Shown here one piece after another: positions 11,876 through 23,060 of a stretch of 64,000 nucleotides of DNA. A program made the position numbers and the translations under genes. This DNA is from Haemonchus contortus (lineage: Eukaryota > Nematoda > Chromadorea > Rhabditida > Trichostrongylidae). The DNA lies in NCBI GenBank assembly GCA_000469685.2, contig LS997564.1:17821615-17885614 (forward strand), written 5' to 3'. How positions within the stretch are numbered: the first letter of the stretch is position 1; the number at the start of each line of letters is the position of its first letter. The notes beneath the pieces were generated by a model. The model did not search any database. It saw nothing but the letters and a program-made list of their open reading frames with translations, and had not been told where the DNA came from.

Positions 11876-12735
11876 GTGTTCCCATCCTGCCCCTTCCTAT
11901 TGGTTGCTCTCCACCACGGGATCAGGAGTTATGGATTCCCACTCATTTATTTCGCCAAACCCTGCTCCTTGGGGGCGTAGTCCGGCCCTACTACTCACCA
12001 TAAGTGTTCCCATACTCCTCCTACCAAGTTCGAACGCCCTAGAGGCAAACTGGAAGTTTTGGCGCGAACTTCGCCTTCTATAAGCGGGGTCCGGTCCTCC
12101 CACCTACGATAAATGTTCCCACCCTGCCGCCTGTACTCCTGCCAAGTTTGAATACCCTAGGGCCAAATTGACTATTGCGGCGCAGAACCCCACCCGCTGT
12201 GCATGGATTCCGGTCCTGCCACTCACCATAAGTGTTCCCGTCCTGTCGCCTGTGCTCCCACCAAGTTTGAAAGCTCTATGTCCACGGGGACAGGAGTTAT
12301 GAATTTGCGACCTAAAATTTCTGCCGCGCACGCCCCGCCCCCTGTGGGCGGAGCCCGGTCCTGCTACCTACCATGAGTGTTTTCGTCCTGTCGCCTGTGC
12401 TCCTACCGATTTTCAACGCTTTGGGTGCACAGGAACAGGAGTTATGGATTTGCGACCTAAAACTTCTATCGCGCACTCTCCGCCCCCTGAGGCGGATTCC
12501 GGTCCTGCTACCTGCCATAAGTGTTGCCATCCTGCCTCCTGTACCCCACCGTTTTCTAACGCTTTGGGTCCACTGGAACAGGAGTTGTGGTGTTGCGGCC
12601 CAGAATTTCTATCGCGCACGCTCCGCCCCCTGTGGGCAGAGTCCGGTCCTGCTACCTCCCATAAGTGTTTCCACGCTGCCCCCCACACTGCTACCGAATT
12701 TGAGCTTTCTAGGTCCACGGGAACCTGAGTTATGA
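11876..12735. repeat. minisatellite, seven diverged units of about 110-147 bp
   Basis: The motif (A/G)AGTGTTCCCATCCTGCC recurs at about 11,876, 12,002, 12,112, 12,230, 12,373, 12,520 and 12,664. The last four units are regular, 143-147 bp apart, and also share ACAGGAGTTATG and CGCCCCCTGTGGGC. The first ones are shortened. A CA-rich microsatellite follows directly. Open frames across the array come only from the repeat and are not genes. Confidence 0.9.
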
Positions 12736-12747
12736 ATTTCCGGTCAA

Positions 12748-12793
12748 ACACACACACCGACACACACACACACCGACACACCAACAGACACAC
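12748..12793. repeat. CA-rich microsatellite
   Basis: Imperfect (AC)n with interspersed CCGACA units lies at the right edge of the minisatellite. Confidence 0.9.
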
Positions 12794-13059
12794 TTAGCGA
12801 ATTATATAAAGTAGGATTTCGTGTGTTTGGTGTATCGGTATGTGTCAGTTACTCACTACCATATATGATCGTTCCCACAGGGCGCAGAGACTCGGGAAGT
12901 AAGTAGATGCAGGCCAGGATGGGAGGCAAGACGTGTGCATTCAGTGTGCTTCAAGCAGGACGCCCCATCTCATTCTATTGCGAAGGAGTAACACTTAAAG
13001 TCAGCGTAGGAGTATTGCTCTACTAGGTAAAGGGTACGAGCTTACGCGGCGTTGCTTAC

Positions 13060-13263
13060 CGATACAGGGCTCGACTGTCACTCCAGGTTGAACCATTTTG
13101 AACAGCAACGACAACTTGTACAGGGGAATCCGTACTGATGCTAGAACTTCTACTTTCCGAATCTCTGGAACCAGTAGAAGTTGAAGGAGAGTGAAAGTGA
13201 AACTTGATCGGTGGCGGTTGTGAATAATTCGACTTCACGGAGTCTCCTTCAGTCACTATACTG
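13060..13263 (-). CDS. orphan candidate exon, serine-rich, unknown protein
   Basis: A minus-strand open stretch of about 67 codons has a nematode-like acceptor (TATACAG) just before it and a good donor (TCG/GTAAGC) at its end. The peptide is rich in serine and proline (QPPPIKFHFHSPSTSTGSR, then PVQVVVAVQNG). No partner exon was recognised on either side within a few kilobases: downstream is the minisatellite, upstream is AT-rich. I do not recognise the protein. It could be an exon of a gene whose other exons are too short to see, an alternative 3' exon of the HLH gene upstream at 16.6-18.1 kb, or chance. Confidence 0.3.
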
Positions 13264-14039
13264 TATACATACCAGGTATCTCAACTACTAGTCGAAGCAA
13301 TGTTTTCGCAATTGTCATAAAAGCAAGTTTCAACGAATTGATACAAGAATTCGAGTTTATTCTCGAATAAAAACATCGATACAACAAGTAGTGAAATGCT
13401 ATAAACCCGATAGCTAGTAATAAATTGAGGTCAAGAGATTTCATGCTGTAATTCAATATTATCTAAAGAGAATAAATATATGAATGAAATGTTTACACAC
13501 TGGGAATAGAAGCGCTGGTAATGCTTGGAAACAAAGATCTATGAAGGAGATCTACATGGAAATAACGTTAAGAAGAACACAAAAACACACAACTGATCGA
13601 AATTTTAAAAAAATATTTCTGCGAGGGAAAAAATGCTTGAGACAATTTGAATCGAATGATATTATTGGAATAAACTGGCATCGATACGAAGAGGTTGTGA
13701 GCAGATCAAATGCTTGAAGGCGCTCACGTCAACACCGGCGAGGTCATCCGGAAACAACTGAAAGTACACTTATTAGTTGACGGGAACTTAGTCTTTCACA
13801 CAATTAATTCAGAAAATCAAAACTTTGTTCAGTTATCCATTCTGTCTGTTATCGATTTTTACCAAATACAGTCATTTTTTATCCGTCCTTTTCTCACGAT
13901 TATTTTTCACCTATACCACACACCTACACCTTGCCATAATCTACGTTCCGGAGAAATTCTAAATCAATTAGGATGCCTCACAATGGTTAAACAAACACCT
14001 TACTATAGGGTCAGATTTCATGTTTCAATTTGAGCGGGG

Positions 14040-14690
14040 CCCTCCTTGATCACGTCCCCCACCTCCTCTTTGGGGATCCTCGTGGTCACCCATAAGAAGC
14101 CACGAATTCCATTGCTCCTTACCGGATGATTCTCTGGGCTTCGAGGAAGACTAGGTAGCTACGTCTACGCTTCCAATGAAACTTCTTCATCCTTTTCTAG
14201 CTGTATAGATAGCATGTTTTGCACACCTATCTGACATAAAGCCGCACTGCTCTTGTAGGATCGGAACTAGCTCCCTGTTGAGTCGACCAACCGCTCGCAC
14301 ACTTTCACCGTGTGAGCAGTCAACCTGATCGTTCACATCTCCGAGCGGGAGGGATGGAACATCCATTGCGTCCCCTTCCGCTCGAAGTTGGGGAAGATGA
14401 AACTGCTACTCCAGGAATCTGAAATTCTTTCTCTAGTGGCAGTGGCAGCAGTGTCCAGGAATTGGGTGACTGAAGTAATCCCGTGCTCTCCGAAAGTCTT
14501 CCATGCACTTATCGGCACCCCATCCGTATCGGTTCCCTTCCCTACCCTCATCTTTCCTATTGATCGGCGGACTTCATACTCTGTCCAGAGTGCAATGGAA
14601 CAAGCCGTCGCCTCTACCTGGGACCTGTTGTCGCGGTGGAATACTTCTTTTGGGAGCCTGTCGAAGTGTTCTTCCACCTCCGCCTGATCT
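14040..14690 (-). pseudogene. LINE reverse transcriptase fragment
   Basis: The minus strand reads YEVRRSIGKMRVGKGTDTDG then VPISAWKTFGEHGITSVTQF, the fingers region of a non-LTR reverse transcriptase. A second frame follows with a TVKVCERLVDS-like motif and later CGFM-like sequence. The catalytic YADD box is not present. It is a separate LINE copy from the one at 1.9-4.4 kb, and its wording differs (a SAWK rather than SELLK motif). Frameshifts break it. Confidence 0.8.
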
Positions 14691-14699
14691 CACCAAGCT

Positions 14700-16590
14700 T
14701 CTCAGGGTTACACTGACGCTGCCTTTACAGCCCTCACTACTCCGATGTCTTGAGCAACACAGTGTCTCTCTTCGGCAGCCGAAAGGATCTAGATAACTAC
14801 CGGATCATTTCAGATTTGTCGTCTTGTGAGTGGTTGGAAAAGGTGTTGGTGGCAAACATCTAAAAGTATTAAATGGGACAGAAAAAGCTAATAAACCTCC
14901 GCAAAATCGGTTCGCCTTCCAAATTACGCCTCAGAACCAGTTAATTTTATTTGTAGATGGAATGTACGACGTAATTCAGGGTTACCAGTTTAACACTGCG
15001 GTTGATCTGCTACCACCTTACCTACTGGTGGCGTATGCGCGACTAGGAATACACTTCTATACTAGACTAATCCGTTTAAGAAGAAGGGTTCTGTGACGAA
15101 ATGACGTAGCAACGTAGTAATCCAGTATAGTCGCAAGGTTCGTGTGGCCTCGAGTCTGCCAGTTGACGATCAACTAATGCAGTTTTCGTACTCAGTTCAC
15201 CTTCAACACACCCGAATTGTTTAGCAGTTGTTGTTGTTGCCGTTGTTTACCCAAACAGTTCGCTATAGTCTGACGGCTAGCACGACAAGACCAGTGAAGA
15301 GTGAAGACAGATTTCGATTCGGATTCGTAGCCGCCCCGCTCAAGGTTACCTGGCCGTACCATGCGCGCGCCGCTGCCTCCTGCAGCTGATTTCGAGTCAC
15401 GCGAGAAAAAGCGCTCAAAACCGCTTTTATTAGAAATAGCCTGTCATGCCTTTGAAAGAAATGAGCACCAATTGGTCGCTTATCCATTGGCGTTTCAGTT
15501 TGTCGCCTTGGCATGGAGCTAACCCCCATGGGCAAATGTAGGCACAAAAGAGACCGTTGTAGAATAGATGGTCCAGGTTTACCAATGTCGTGGACTCTAC
15601 TTAGAATAGAAGCATGGAAATAGTGAAAACCTCAACTACGTAACTGTGTGGGTCCTTCTTTGAATGGGGTGCAACGACTGAGAGCGTTGCTAAAACTCTT
15701 TTAACACCCATACGGGTAAGATGTCGAGGACATGAGGGGCGCTGTTACAGTAGGCAAGACTCGTGGATCGAGTCCTGCCCAGGCAGTTCTTACGAAATCT
15801 ACTGGATAGCGTCACTCCTTTCCAAGAGGATGAATCACACCATCGTGTAGTCTGTTTGGCTGTAATAGACGGCATCAAATGCCTCAACATTTTTTCAAAT
15901 GGAGTCCGCAACGCAAAGGGGTTGATTAATGCCTTCACGCTATTCCATCGTTTACTATGACTAGGATTGCATGAAATCTATTCCCTAAACAGCACCCCCC
16001 CCCCCCCTCTTGAACTTCTGATACTTTTGTTTTTACAAACAGGAGGATAGTACATAGCATTCACCAGGGCTGTGGAGTATCCGACGAACCATAGGCTTTT
16101 GGCGGTGCCAGTGTAATAAGCCATGCAAGTGTTTCCAAATAAGAATTGCTTGACTAGTTTGATTCATGTAGCGTCTATTAACGCATCAGACTATTTTCCG
16201 CTTTTCAAAGCGTTAGCAAGAATCTCTGACCCTCTGACATAGAAGGTTATGAAGCGCCCGAGGTGGATTGTGTTTAATCCGCTTAGGTGATTGGCTCACG
16301 AGAACAAAATGCAACGGTGATCGCAGAGAACCTATCTGTGGAAAAGTCTCGGGATTATTTTATAGGTTGGGCCTCGCACTACCTGAATGCCCCATTTCGT
16401 TTTTGGAACATCACGCACCACCCTTAAGTCCAGTACATACTTTGAATGGAACGGCCAAGAGAGCCGCTTATAGCTTTTCCTTCTATGGACGTACTTGACT
16501 TACGCGATTTCCTACTGATGTTCTGACCTATTGCTTACTGTTTACTAGATTTTTTTGTTTGTTTATTATTACTTCATGGAGAATACTGTA
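14700..16590. other. intergenic, no gene recognised
   Basis: Open frames of up to about 94 codons occur on both strands, but none shows a domain or a linked set of splice sites. There is a run of C at 15,993-16,008. Confidence 0.45.
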
Positions 16591-16595
16591 GATAG

Positions 16596-18090
16596 TTAAT
16601 TTTGTTTGAGTACTACATTTAATCCTAAGTCTTCGCCTACCTCAGAGTTATGTGCCGTCGACGTCTTACGATTGCTCATATAACCACAGGTGGTCCACGG
16701 TGCCATAGCTGGATTCACTTGGGGTTTGATATCAATTTTTTCTTCTACTTCTTCAAGACGTTGTTCAAGCTCCATTACTTGTGATACATAGTCAACCAGA
16801 ATCTGTAATCAAAGTAAGTTTCATGACATGAAATTTTTCTTAACTCTGCTGAATCCTACGAAACCATTTATATGGCCCCTCTGTCCAAGTCATCGAAGTA
16901 GAGAAGTTTAAGGAGAAGGATTCGAAGATGTGAGAGTGCAAAGTGTTTTGTAGGCTCATTAATTTCCTTACTGTTGCAGCAACTGGAATCTTTTCTTTCG
17001 TCGGTCTCCCCCGAGAAAAAAACCGGTTTTCCGACTTCGAAAAAGCGGTACCACCCTGTGCCATTCGCGCAGTTACTAATCATATAGAATGACCACCGAT
17101 GACGACGAATGCGCTTCATACAAAGAATAGCTGCCAAAAAAGATTCCCCGATCACCCCCCCCCCCCCTTTGCCCTCCCTTACCCAATCACAAAACAATCA
17201 AATGAGCCGATTAGTTTTGAAGGTGGCAACAGAACTATTCTAGAGGATGGGAGAAAGTGCCTTTTGATGAAGAAGAAAAGTATCAGTTCGTTTATTCCGG
17301 GCGGTAACATGGAGGAGGTACCACTTGGGAAATCATGACCTGTTGAGCACAATTCAGAATTTCCTGGTTTTGAAAGTCAAAAGGCAGCCCTTCGCCCTTT
17401 AAGGTGACTTGTCCTTTCTTGAAGGAAGGGTATGGAGAATCAATAAACTCGAAGAAACGATGGTTTACTATAAGTTCCAGAGAAGGTTAACTAAAGGTTA
17501 TGCCAGCTGCTCAAGACTTCTTTCGAACAATAGGGACAAGTGCAGTTCTGATTGTAAGATATGAAGTAAGCATTAAAAAGAGTGAATTTCCCTCAAAACA
17601 TAGGAAACAACAACTTTTAGAGAAAATCCGCCAAAAGGTGCTTTCATAAGGTCTCGCTCAAGAACGGTAGGCTCCTCAAAAAGTACGGTTCTTACCCTGA
17701 AAGCGTTCCGCTCTGAGCTGATTGTGGGCACAACTTGGCGAAGTCTTTCGAAGATTTGAACGTCTCGAGCGGTCCGCATAGCTGGATGTGGAGAATCAGG
17801 AAGAGAGCTGAAGTAAAGATTTTCCGAACTGATGGGCTGCATGAAACTACTGCTACGGCTTACCTTACTGAACTGGGACTCGGCTGAGAGCTGTCAGAAG
17901 AGCAGGTAGATCCGCAACTGAGACGACGCATACGGTAGGGATGGTGACGAGAAGACGGCTAGAAATGCTTGGCTAACTTCCTTTTACTAGTACTAGAAGT
18001 CTTAAAAGTTCTTACCTTGTCCCAATCGAGTATCAAGCGAGTACGTTCGCGTAGAGCGGATCCAGGAGATCGAGTGGATTTCGGCATCAT
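16596..18090 (-). CDS. Id/Emc-like helix-loop-helix protein lacking a basic region
   Basis: A three-exon minus-strand model of 158 aa keeps frame throughout: 18,090-18,016 (ATG ATG), 17,890-17,696 and 16,802-16,596 (stop TAA). Donors are GTAAGA and GTAAGA; acceptors are TGACAG and ATTACAG. The peptide has helix 1 IFERLRQVVPTI, loop SSERNAFR, and helix 2 ILVDYVSQVMELEQRL. This aligns with the Id family pattern LK..VP.I ... IL..VIDYI.DL...L. The residues before helix 1 (HPAMRTARDVQ) are not the basic DNA-contact block of bHLH factors, so by analogy with Id/Emc it would sequester bHLH partners rather than bind DNA. A coiled-coil-like extension, EEVEEKIDIKPQ, follows helix 2. The loop is about two residues shorter than in Id2. 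Exon 1 is the least certain part. The alternative is a divergent bHLH that has lost its basic region. Confidence 0.6.
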
Positions 18091-19384
18091 GGCGGCGGCT
18101 TACGGAAGTCGATGTGCGGAATGCAAAGTCCGGATGGTTCGGCAACAGCGGTTGGCCCGTGTCGACGGTAGCTATGACGGGGCGACGAAAGCGATGCCGC
18201 TGCCAATTTTAGGAACTCAGTGTGTGTAGTGATGTTGGTGACGGTACCGTCGAAAGATATTCGCTGTGCCAGGAAGCACCGGCCACCTCCGTTCTCGTTG
18301 TGTCAACGTCCTCCTCAGAATGATATACGCCTCGTAGCCGCCAAACCTGATTCCTCCACATCGTCTACGTTAACTCTGCGCCACCATGCGACTCTTATGC
18401 AATACTATCTCGTTTTTCCGCTCACGTCGCACACTCTCTCAAGGCCATACCCAATACCCGAAAAACGCGCCGAACCGTGGCCAAGCTGTATTCCAAGAAC
18501 AGGCAACGTTCTGTCGCTATATCGCAACCCGAGAACACCTCAGAAAGAACAACTGATACGGGATGATACTGGAATCGAGCGAAAGGGCGAGATGTCAAGG
18601 GCAGCGGCGCGGACTGCGAGAAAATCTGATGAATCCGCGCTTTCGGATGTATACAATCTCACTTTCGGCTAACCATATTTCACAGGTAGCATCTCCAACG
18701 CTGATAAATTGAACAGAAATAGCTTGTAGAGTCCAGGCAAGGAATTTATCTTTACTTAGAACTTGCACTTTTATTTTTGTGAAGCTCACGAATACTCGTT
18801 GTTTGGTAAGGTTTGGTGAAGGGCCACACACATTCAGTTTTCGGTGGGAATCGTTGACGTTTTGAAGGGGAATAGGAATGTACAAAGAAAGGAATGGAGG
18901 AACAGAAGGGTTGAGGCTACTTACTATGGAATCTAGTGTCGAAAATCAACCAAGGCTGTGTTGCTGAACAGAGTTATGCCCCTATTGCAATTCCCGATCC
19001 AAAAGTGCGTTTTCTAGAATCTGTAGAATTACTGTATATGTAGAAAAGGATTCCGTGTTGAGAGACCCAAAGGAATTGAACTATAATATGACGGTTTATG
19101 GTTTCCTAGTCGTCATTAAAGCTCCGAAAAAAATCAGCTACTCGCAATCTGCTTCAGAAAGAATTCTTGACGATCATTCTGTTCTGAACGAAATGGGAAA
19201 TCAGTTCAGAAAGAAACGGATTCCATATTTTCGTAAGTGATTCCAGAGATAAACGAAGGCAACACCACATGTTTGGCGCATAAAGAGACTTCTGCTTTTC
19301 GATAAAGATCAAAAGGATAAAGTCTAAGGCATTAATCACTTCCACTCAGAATTCTAGTGACGGTTCATATGTGACCAATAAACT
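18091..19384. other. upstream region of the HLH gene, no other gene recognised
   Basis: The stretch includes a plus-strand open frame at 18,220-18,672 with no domain and a composition typical of chance, and a minus-strand frame at 18,595-18,885. It probably contains the HLH gene promoter, but no specific site can be assigned. Confidence 0.4.
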
Positions 19385-19510
19385 ATCGCATAGCCAGCCG
19401 ATTTACAAGTTAGTGCTTTTATTTTTCAGGCGAGTCTGAAATCAATTAACCGCCCCTTAAGAATGGGTGTCTCGGTTGGCTCAGGTGAGTTTCGGGCTTC
19501 GGAACCTAGA
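19385..19510 (-). repeat. SINE copy, tRNA-derived family, partial
   Basis: Reverse complement reads GGGGCGGTTAATTG..., then AAAAGCACTAACTTGTAAATC. These are the same blocks seen in the fuller copies at 21.3 and 28.1 kb. The tRNA-like head is not preserved. Confidence 0.65.
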
Positions 19511-19609
19511 CCATGCACGTAATAGTGCGCCACTTGTCACTACGTCATTTCTGCCTTTACCTGTTGATACAGTTGCTAAATCAACGGTATTATTCATATT
19601 TCCCCATGT

Positions 19610-19870
19610 ACCGCTAAAATTACTGGCTCGCCTTCTAGGGAAGAAGATAAAGCCTTTGGCATTGTTCAAGCCAGTTTTTGGGATGGGCTTCCGAATACAA
19701 CATTCACTCAGAGTCGTACTGGCGTCTTGGAACCATGTCCATACAATGTCTTGAGGTGGCCACCCGACGTACAAGCCAGTGCTTTTATCCTTCTAGAGTT
19801 TGGTACCGATTAACCGACCCCGGAGAATCGTAGGTTTGGTAGAATCGTGCAAGTTTGATAGCGCGTCTTA
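19610..19870 (-). repeat. SINE copy, tRNA-derived family
   Basis: On the minus strand it carries the family core GGGGTCGGTTAATCGGTACC, then AAGGATAAAAGCACTGGCTT, and a tail that includes a CTCTGAGTGAATG motif. It is diverged and has lost the tRNA-like head. Confidence 0.7.
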
Positions 19871-21319
19871 CCTTAATTGTAGCGACTAATAGTAGCCCTT
19901 CACTTCCACGTGACCAATCCCACCATGGCTTGATGGCTGGTACTTTGCTACTACGGCACCTCTTTCATGTGTGGTATTTTGCTGCCAGGACCTCTCTCTA
20001 CGAAACAACACGCATGGCCAGAAACCCAACTGCCCTCGGCGTAAAGTACAACTTCCGTACTCGCATACTCTCTGTGTGTCAGTTGTTTGGGAAGTGCACC
20101 GTGCACCGAGGTAACAGTAGGACACATGGTTTCAAAAAAGGCAATGAAATGAGGCTCTTGATCCGAAGCTATGTCCTTTGAAACATCGGTCATATCTATT
20201 ATGCTCTTTCACAAGTAGTCATGCGCAAGCCAACTGCCAAAAATAGGCGAAGCTTTAGCAATCGATTAGGAAACCGCCGGGCTAAGAATGCGTCGTGAAA
20301 ATCGTGGGACACAGAAGGCGTATTTTGGAATATCCTCATTTCACCGAGGCACAAGTCCTACTTATTTTTTCTTTCACTCGAATCCGGAACCACATAGCTG
20401 ACTTTAAATGGGTCTGGATTGGATCCTTGCCGCTTTGCGTATGATTCCACCCATACGGAGATTACCAGAATCAATAGAGATGCCTGTAGCCTTCCAAAGG
20501 CTTTCGTTCCAATCGCTTTTTCGCCTTTTTCTGAGCCTCTGAGAATCGTAACAAACTATGGCTATCCAGTCAAACCTCTCCACAGCCGTACCAAAGTTCG
20601 AGGCACTGAAACCACGCATACGATCTGAAGAAGGACCACTCACCGTGGTCGAGGTAGCAATCGACCAGTGTCAGCTGGGGTAGGCAGCCTTCTTCTAAAA
20701 TCACTGTGGGAAGGCCAACTTTAAGTTCGTGAAGCATTCTTTTCTCCGATTCGTTTTTGGGCTTTTGGTGTTTTTGGGTGGTGTTTACCTCAGCTAGGCT
20801 AAGGACTAGCGCCACAGAAGGGTTACTCGCCGCCTCAACGGCGTTATGATTCAGTTCGGAAGTCTTCAAAAAAAGTGAGCGGGAGAGCAAACAATCCGCG
20901 AAGGGTACATTTGAGCCACCCGACTTTCAAAAACCCTTAAGGCTACTATTTAAAAGCTTTAACAGTTGTGCTGATGTTCATTGTTTCAAAGTGTGGGTAA
21001 GAGGGAAGAAGCGAACATCGTTTAACCAATCTAAGCCCTAGAAACCAAACGTCGAAAGGCAGATTACAATACTCGACCGAATTGAACTAAGCTGGCTCTA
21101 CCGCAAAAATGAAAGTAGGATAGCGCAAGATCCGCTGTTACTCACTTTCTCGCGAATCCATTAATGGATCGCGAAAACTTTCACCAAAGCTAAGCGCGCC
21201 AGCGAGGGGCACGAGATAATTCAGGAAAAAATATACCGAAGCTAGACGAATCCATTTAAAACTTTCAAAGGTACTCCGAAGAATGGTTAAGCTTATATTT
21301 GTTGTAATTAAGAATTTGC
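19871..21319. other. intergenic, no gene recognised
   Basis: A minus-strand frame at about 20,640-20,890 carries possible SINE or transposon tail sequence (CGATTCTCAGAGG-like). Nothing can be assigned to a protein family. Confidence 0.4.
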
Positions 21320-21590
21320 AAGGGCAGAAGTGGTGTAATGGCAAGTGACCACCATCCCACACGCATGGTCACGGGTTGCAATCCGCGGTCGGCTAATTGG
21401 TACCATGATAGACTGGTAGGATAAAAGCATTGACCTTTACAACGGTTGGACAACGCAAGTCACTGTATAGGCCACACATGCACTCAATATGCTACTACGA
21501 TTCTGAAGGGAAGTCGATTGTGGGGGCGCATCCTCCCGAGGGGTTTGATTGACGCCCAAACACCCCGACCTTTTATCCTTTCAGAATTAA
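21320..21590 (+). repeat. SINE copy with tRNA-like head
   Basis: The head has an A-box-like TGGTGTAATGGCAAGT (about 21,333) and a B-box-like GGTCACGGGTTGCAATCC (about 21,366). The family body follows: CGGTCGGCTAATTGGTACC, TGGTAGGATAAAAGCATTGA, CGATTCTGAAGG and a GGGGGCGCATCC block. It ends with CTTTTATCC, an echo of the body, and an A-rich tract. The internal RNA polymerase III promoter boxes point to a tRNA-derived SINE. Confidence 0.75.
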
Positions 21591-21599
21591 AAAAAAAAA

Positions 21600-22160
21600 C
21601 AGAAAAGGCGAGGAGTATGGTGCCTATCTAGACGACCACCATCCTTCAATACTCGTATACCCCTTTGAAATCCCCATCCCCATCCACTTGCACACTTACG
21701 CCGAAGACAAGCTCGACGAGTAATTGGTGAACAGGTCCTGGTGATGTGTCAAATGTACTGTCCAAAATAGATTCCATTTAACGGAATAAGTTATACGACA
21801 AACCGAACTATCGTTCCCTAACTAGACGGAGGAATAGGGCGATTCATTAGCCCATCATAGTAGCACAGTCACTACAAAGAATCCTATATCATGCATGATT
21901 TATCGAACCGCCATAGGCGGTCTAAAATATCGAAAGCTCTCATCCAATCTCACTTCATTGCCGAGTAGTAAGGGACATGCACCGATAACTAAAGGGAGGG
22001 GAATACAGCCAGATGGCACCTCTACCATAACCATCGTCAGTGAAACAAGTCCCAGACGGTAACACGTCCCTGCACCACGCTTTCAGACTATAGCGCTTAT
22101 CAATCCGGGCCATAATTCTCTGGAAGGATAGTGCACTCACCAACTTACTCATAGGCTAGC
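21600..22160. other. intergenic, no gene recognised
   Basis: Only short frames are present and no repeat was recognised. Confidence 0.45.
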
Positions 22161-23060
22161 TTGAGTTTACCATCACTCTGTTCTTTTTTTTTGAATCTTA
22201 CTATAGTAAAATCCATAAGTTTGGTGTGTCTGTTTGTATGTATGTTTGTTTGTCTGGCTGTCACGCAATCCGGTTTAACCTGGAAAACACCTTTAGAGGG
22301 CGGGGTAAGTTCGGGATGGGTGGAGCCTAAGACAAAATCAATAGAGCACATATAAGCTATGCGGAGCTCCTCCCACGGGGGCCAGGACAAGTGCTGGAAT
22401 GGGCGGGCCAACAGCCAAACATCCTATCTTTGCTTGAAAAAAGTCCAGACACCGGGGAAGAATAAGATTGAGTCAACAAACCAGTCGGAGGAGACCCACA
22501 TGCTGTGGGCGGAGCTTTCTATTATAAATATGGGCGGTACTTTCAGATGTATTCATAACTCGATTCAATTAAGGCGCAGAGACCAGGAAAAAATAAAAAG
22601 AGTGAGCAGGGTCTTATGCGTGCTGGGTATGCGTAAGCTTAACGAAGCCCCGCCCAAGATGGCCGGGCGAGGGGCGTTGAGACGAAAGCCACTTTTCAAA
22701 AATGAATGCAACTTTGCTTGTAAACGTTCTAGAATGCGGGAAAGCGGTTGGAGGTAATAGAGCAAATGTGGCCAAATCCTCGAAGTAGGCGGGGTTGGAA
22801 CTAAAGTGGGCGGAGCTTGGATCAAACTCTATTCAGAAAGGTTCTGGTTGCGGCTAAAAGGTGTTAAGGTGTAAAAGAACAAATGCGCTCAAATCCTGGG
22901 CGGGTGGGCGGAGCTTAGATCAGAAATTTATAACTCTATTCAGAAACTTTCTGGGGTGTCGTAAGATGTAAGAAAAAAGTAGTAAGATGAAGTAGAACAA
23001 ATGTGGTCAGATTATACAAGTGGGCGATTTGGCACTAAAGTGGGCTTACATCAAAATTAT
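22161..23060 (+). repeat. degenerate GC-rich repeat tract (GGGCGGAGCTT units)
   Basis: A TG-rich microsatellite (TGTTTGTATGTATGTTTGTT, about 22,230) is followed by recurring GGGCGG(A/G)(G)CTT motifs at about 22,300, 22,400, 22,505, 22,805 and 22,910, with conserved text such as AACTC(T/G)ATTCA. The layout, a CA/TG microsatellite next to GC-rich diverged units, resembles the tract at 11.9-12.8 kb in inverse orientation. Confidence 0.65.

Noticed and set aside
12373..12793. Overlapping open frames on both strands of 94-126 codons
   Set aside because: Produced by the minisatellite units. The repeats share sequence, not protein features.
18220..18672. 150-codon plus-strand open frame
   Set aside because: Low-complexity mixed composition, no domain, and it lies in the presumed promoter of the HLH gene on the other strand. 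No splice or poly(A) support.
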